From Planococcus citri (lineage: Eukaryota > Arthropoda > Insecta > Hemiptera > Pseudococcidae), in assembly GCF_950023065.1 (NCBI RefSeq), contig NC_088679.1, forward strand, positions 25,172,001 to 25,236,000: a stretch of 64,000 nt of DNA, written 5' to 3'. The notes under the pieces are model-generated. The model ran no database searches and was not told the DNA's origin. It was given only the letters and a program-made list of their open reading frames with translations. The translations under genes and the position numbers were made by a program. Positions within the stretch are counted from its first letter, which is position 1; each line of letters begins with the position of its first letter. Shown in pieces: positions 60,196 to 64,000 of this stretch.

Positions 60196-62962
60196 TTACA
60201 GTACTTTCATTTGCGCCAATTTTACTGCGATTTTTTCTCCTTCAGACTGCTTGTCTCCATCATCAACACGTTTTTCAGAACTTTTGCCTTCTGGTTCGAC
60301 AACAGAGCCTTTTTGAAAAACTGGATTGATGACCTTTTTCATCTGATTGAATAATTCGATACATTTATCCTGCAACAGAAACCAATGTGCCCGAAGATCA
60401 GTAAAATCACAAATAGCAAATAGCATTTAAAATTTAAATTTGATATGAAGAAAAATAATCAATCCCGTTAGCAGGTAAGTAATTAACGAAAAAAGTAACT
60501 TAAGAAAATTTAAAATTGAAAAAAAAATTGTTCAAGTAGGTAAGTTTGAACACTTCCCACAAATGACACTCTTGTTCAGAAAATAAAATTCGTGTTAAAT
60601 ATTTGAAACTCATTTCTTCATCCTCTTAAAATAAACATAATTAATGTATTTAAAAAGAAAAATCGAAGAACACATAAAATTCAACTGCAGAGACGCCGGA
60701 CTTGAAAAACAAGAGATGCTCTGACGCGACGTGCTCTAGATCCGCTCGTAGGACTCGTAGGAGGGGAGGAAGGGACGTTTCAAGTGGATATATTATAGCA
60801 ACTTTGAGCGGAAAAAATTCTTCATAAAAAATCATCATACGTAAAAAAAAAAAGAATCATTTACTCGTATACTGAAGTGATCGTAATCGACTAATCGTAC
60901 TCACGTTCTTTTCACACATTTCTTCGATGCTCTTCTTTTTTTTCATTTCCTTGAATTTAATTTGAGAAAGTTTGGCTTCGAATTTCAAGTAAACCAATTC
61001 CTACGAAAAATTCAGCACGAATTCATGTTAATCATTACGAGTTCACTTAAACAAAAAGTACGTATGTATAGGCACTAGGCAGGTAGGTACTTACACCGGA
61101 AAGAGGCACCGGATATCCACAAGCAGCCATCGCTGTCAATACAAACGCGAAAGTTCTTATCACACATATGCTAATATGTGTGCATCTTGGATTATGAACG
61201 CCATAATCTAAATCGATCAGTTTTTCCCTGCTGTACAACGAGTACGTGGCTACAGTAGCGATAATCGCATTGCATTCGTCTTCGTCGATGAATTTCTGTT
61301 CCTACAGCCGCAAGAAACATAGGTAATCGCAAGTCAATTTCATCGAGTACCCAGCGTAGGTATCATAAAATACGAAAATTTGTTCACTGTCAACAAATAC
61401 TCACGATAAGATAAAATAATGTTGCTGAAATAGCAACCAAGTCGGCAGTCAATAAACGCCAATCGTCAATCGAGATTAGTCGAGAAGAAACACACGATAA
61501 AAATAATCTCCATTTCATTTCGCCGACTTCGTCGCTCTTATCATCACTCCACAATCGAAGCAGTCCAGGATGTTCAACTAAAAAAAATCGATAGATAGGT
61601 AATAAATCAATAACACTCAACTTATTCGATATGCTACGCGAAGTCGTCTCTGAGAGAAACGATAGATATTGGTATTGAAACATTATCATCTCACCTGTAG
61701 GTGCTATAGGTTTTACAAACACTGGCTTCTCATAACTGAACGTATTCTCAGCGCACCATTCCTCGATCTGTACATCGGTATTGATCAAATGCTCGTACTC
61801 CTTCAATAATACGCCATATATTCTTTGACGTAGCAATCGTGTGACCGTAATGCTAAGCATTTGCTGACTGGAAGGCTTCCTGAGGTCTTCGACTGTTACC
61901 CCTTGCTCGAAAACTCTATCATTCAATATTCCCCAGATATAAGCTGGTACAACGACGTTTCTATGTCGATCTCGAGCTACGTTCAAGATTTCTGACCATT
62001 TGGTAGGCAGGTTCGTTATCTCTGTGAATCATCGACAGTACGATATTATGAATATTTGATTCGTCTAATTCAAGAAATTATCAATAATGATAAATGTTAC
62101 CAAGATCGTCACGTTTCTTTTGCCACAAGTAACTGTTGTACAAACATTTCACCAGGTCTAACGATGATTTACTTCCGAATATCTTGTAGCAAATTGTTTC
62201 TAATATTTTGTCAATTGGCTGGTTGGATAGTGTTCGGATATATCGACCAATGGCGGGCATCATAATGTGATATGGAGCGTTTCTTGAACCTACACCGCAT
62301 AATGAACGATGGACAACCTGTATAATGAGAAAATCATTACGTCTTGTTAGTCTACATGACAGCTACCTTGAGAACAATATTCTGATTTAATACGGTACCC
62401 TCAAGGTTTCATAATCCATGAAATCGTTTCCCCCCAAAATTCCCAAAAAAGGTAATTGATCGGTTCTGATATTCAATAAAGAGGCCAATGCTTCACGATC
62501 GTATTGCAGAGTAGTCATGTTTCTTGGGTTGAATTTTTTCGAAGATAATACTTTGCATTTGTTAACATCGCTAACGATGAAATCAGAGTCTTGGGTGAAA
62601 ATCGCCATACATTTGTTTTCATGCACGTATTGGATGATTTCTTCGTTGCATTCCTCGATCGTCATATGCACCTGTACCATAATAAGCATAGAATTTTCAA
62701 TTTCTTCGAAAGCTGTACACGTTTCTTAAAGTATACCAAAACTTACTTCGCAATTCAAAACATGTTTCAACAACATCGAAGCGATTACATCTATCGAAGC
62801 TGGTAATGCGGCGTATTTCTCCGGAATATATTGCGTATGCAATCCTTTCTCGAGAAAATCGCACAATTCCAGCGTATCTTGTAAATTTCTCGCCTTGCGA
62901 TTCCGCCACGTTTGACGTTTCTTCTCAACGTTCACACCTCCGACGAAAAACACCAATTTGAC
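60196..62962 (-). CDS. FAM120B/asteroid-like XPG-N family protein (constitutive coactivator of PPAR-gamma-like)
   Basis: Eight exons (62962-62747, 62671-62399, 62317-62101, 62021-61695, 61577-61405, 61301-61095, 61000-60905, 60369-60196) join in frame into 560 residues ending KLAQMKVL. The N-terminal part is the XPG-N/XPG-I-like region: LVFFVGGVNVEKKRQTW, then FTQDSDFIVSDVNKC, matching GEDTDYLIYD of FAM120B, and FLGILGGNDFM, matching LLACLLGNDII. The middle LRQRIYGVLLKEYEHL matches the PIRQRVYSLLLEDC block. The usual Asp of FFFDG is Val here (GTC), so nuclease-type metal binding is unlikely. The C-terminus is basic and lysine-rich (KFKEMKKKKSIEEM). The first exon does not start here: it continues beyond the element at 62963-63859. 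The family is described in vertebrates as a nuclear-receptor coactivator; the role in insects is not clear. Confidence 0.82.
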
Positions 62963-63859
62963 CAATACCACCTATAGTAAAAGGCCTGAGCGCTGTTTTG
63001 TGACGTCATCGCTACTTGGTAGTACTTACGTATCTAACATATCATAATACACTATAGAATTGAATGAAAAATGCACTCAAACGAATTAAATCCTGCGAAA
63101 ATTTTATTTTTCATATTTTATCTACATGAATAATGAATTTATGATCATGTAGGAATGATTTTAATGAAAAATAATGAAGAAATTAGGTTATAAACAACAC
63201 TGTTTTTCAACATTAAAGATGAAAGTTATACATAAACTTGACAAAATTATACCTTTTGGCGGATAATACAACACTCACTGGTGAAATATAATTAAATAAT
63301 CGTCGAATCTTGTCAAAATCCCACTAAAATCATCTAATTGGTTTGAGATGTTGATGGTTTCTTGATTCTTGATTAGATAACCTTATCCATCCATTGTAGT
63401 TGGATGGTTGTATTCACAATGCAGATTTAAAACGCATTTTAGATTATATGGTTCACTATTCATTTCACTGCGATGTTATTCCAGTAAAACACAGGCACTA
63501 GTACACATCAGTTTTCATTTTTATTCACTTCACAAGATATCTACACATCCGAATCACACAATGTCACAACACAAACAGATCGCGAAAAATTCACTTTTGT
63601 ACAAAAATAAAGTAATCCAACACCACCAGTAGTTGAAAACAACAATATCTCATCACTACACCACATTTTAGAACGAATATTAATTAAAATGTCATCATTT
63701 TAATAACGTTTTTAACGAAAGTTTTACTCTATTTCACGAACTCGCCATTTAAATGTACGTTAAAATTCAAATGGTAAACACAATCGAGCCATCTACTAGT
63801 GGTGACGTCAGAAGGTGATAACGATTCAGCGCTCAGGCCTTTTACTATAGGTGGTATTG
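62963..63859. mobile_element. 897-bp DNA transposon with perfect 33-bp TIRs inside a coding exon
   Basis: The two ends are identical over 33 bp in inverted orientation (CAATACCACCTATAGTAAAA, then GGCCTGAGCGCTG), with TGACGTCA just inside both. The direct repeat ATTTGAC flanks the element (62956-62962 and 63860-63866), a 7-bp target duplication. The interior is AT-rich with no transposase, so it is non-autonomous. The perfect TIRs and target duplication suggest recent insertion. The superfamily is unclear: 7 bp is unusual and does not fit TA, TTAA or strict 8-bp classes. On the gene's strand the TIR holds a donor-like and an acceptor-like site (see findings). Confidence 0.88.
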
Positions 63860-63917
63860 ATTTGACGCCGAGTTTCTCAAACGATTCGACGAACGTGCGT
63901 AGTGTTACGAAGCGACA
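63860..63917 (-). CDS. FAM120B-like gene: coding segment upstream of the insertion
   Basis: On the minus strand CRFVTLRTFVESFEKLGVK is open and aligns with the family block (A)LRDFVKTFTAAGIK. After removal of the element and one target copy it reads directly into LVFFVGG, so it is the same ancestral exon. In the same frame a TGA occurs at 63918-63920 and no AG acceptor lies between. The upstream exon junction is therefore unresolved, or the copy is damaged. Confidence 0.65.
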
Positions 63918-64000
63918 TCACAACGAAAACAAACATATAAGAAATAACATGTGTATTCTTTTGTCTCATAACTTAAGACTGATTTTTACAGTAAAATGTA

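Noticed and set aside
62726..62971. GTG-started ORF as the N-terminus of the FAM120B-like protein
   Set aside because: The first nine bases are transposon TIR; the ancestral exon continues at 63860.
1..64000. tRNA or rRNA genes
   Set aside because: No cloverleaf or A/B box pair, and no rRNA core sequence, was convincing by eye; a covariance search would be needed to exclude tRNAs.

Overview
This is eukaryotic, arthropod-type nuclear DNA. It is AT-rich and intron-rich, with standard GT-AG introns, short coding exons, large repeat-filled introns and no bacterial gene organisation. Four gene families can be read exon by exon: a PAN/ZP-domain apical-matrix protein of the insect neo/nyo/mey class, autophagy protein ATG16, pyrroline-5-carboxylate reductase and splicing factor PRPF18. 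A fifth gene is a FAM120B/asteroid-like XPG-N protein. The ZP class points to an insect. The repeat-laden AT-rich introns would fit a sternorrhynchan hemipteran such as a scale insect or mealybug, but that placement is inference.

Layout. Positions 1-15.8 kb hold no confidently identified gene, but they contain three Tigger/pogo-type non-autonomous transposons (two of them nested), another TIR element and a few weak candidate exons on the minus strand. From 15.8 to 34.9 kb lie the last four coding exons of the ZP gene (+). Its 10.5-kb intron carries an eight-unit ~300-bp satellite. From 36.2 to 55.4 kb are seven exons of ATG16 (-), covering the ATG5-binding helix, the coiled coil and WD40 repeats 1-2. 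The remaining WD40 repeats were not found. ATG16 introns hold a ~120-bp tandem array broken by a TIR element, a ~146-bp hairpin-forming satellite, and a small TATA-driven ORF on the other strand.

From 55.9 kb the window is gene-dense. P5CR (+) is head-to-head with ATG16 (525 bp between start codons) and tail-to-tail with PRPF18 (-; 225 bp between the stop codons). The FAM120B-like gene (-) fills 60.2-62.96 kb and continues beyond an inserted element at 63.86 kb.

The most striking observation is at 62,963-63,859. An 897-bp element with perfect 33-bp terminal inverted repeats and a 7-bp target duplication (GTCAAAT on the gene strand) sits inside a conserved coding segment of the FAM120B-like gene. 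Its TIR contains both a donor-like site (ATA|GTAAAA) and an acceptor-like site (CCTTTTACTATAG|G). Splicing between them would remove 874 nt and keep the reading frame, adding exactly 10 codons. It is therefore a candidate transposon-born intron ('introner'-like). The alternative is simple gene disruption: the frame upstream meets a TGA without an obvious acceptor.
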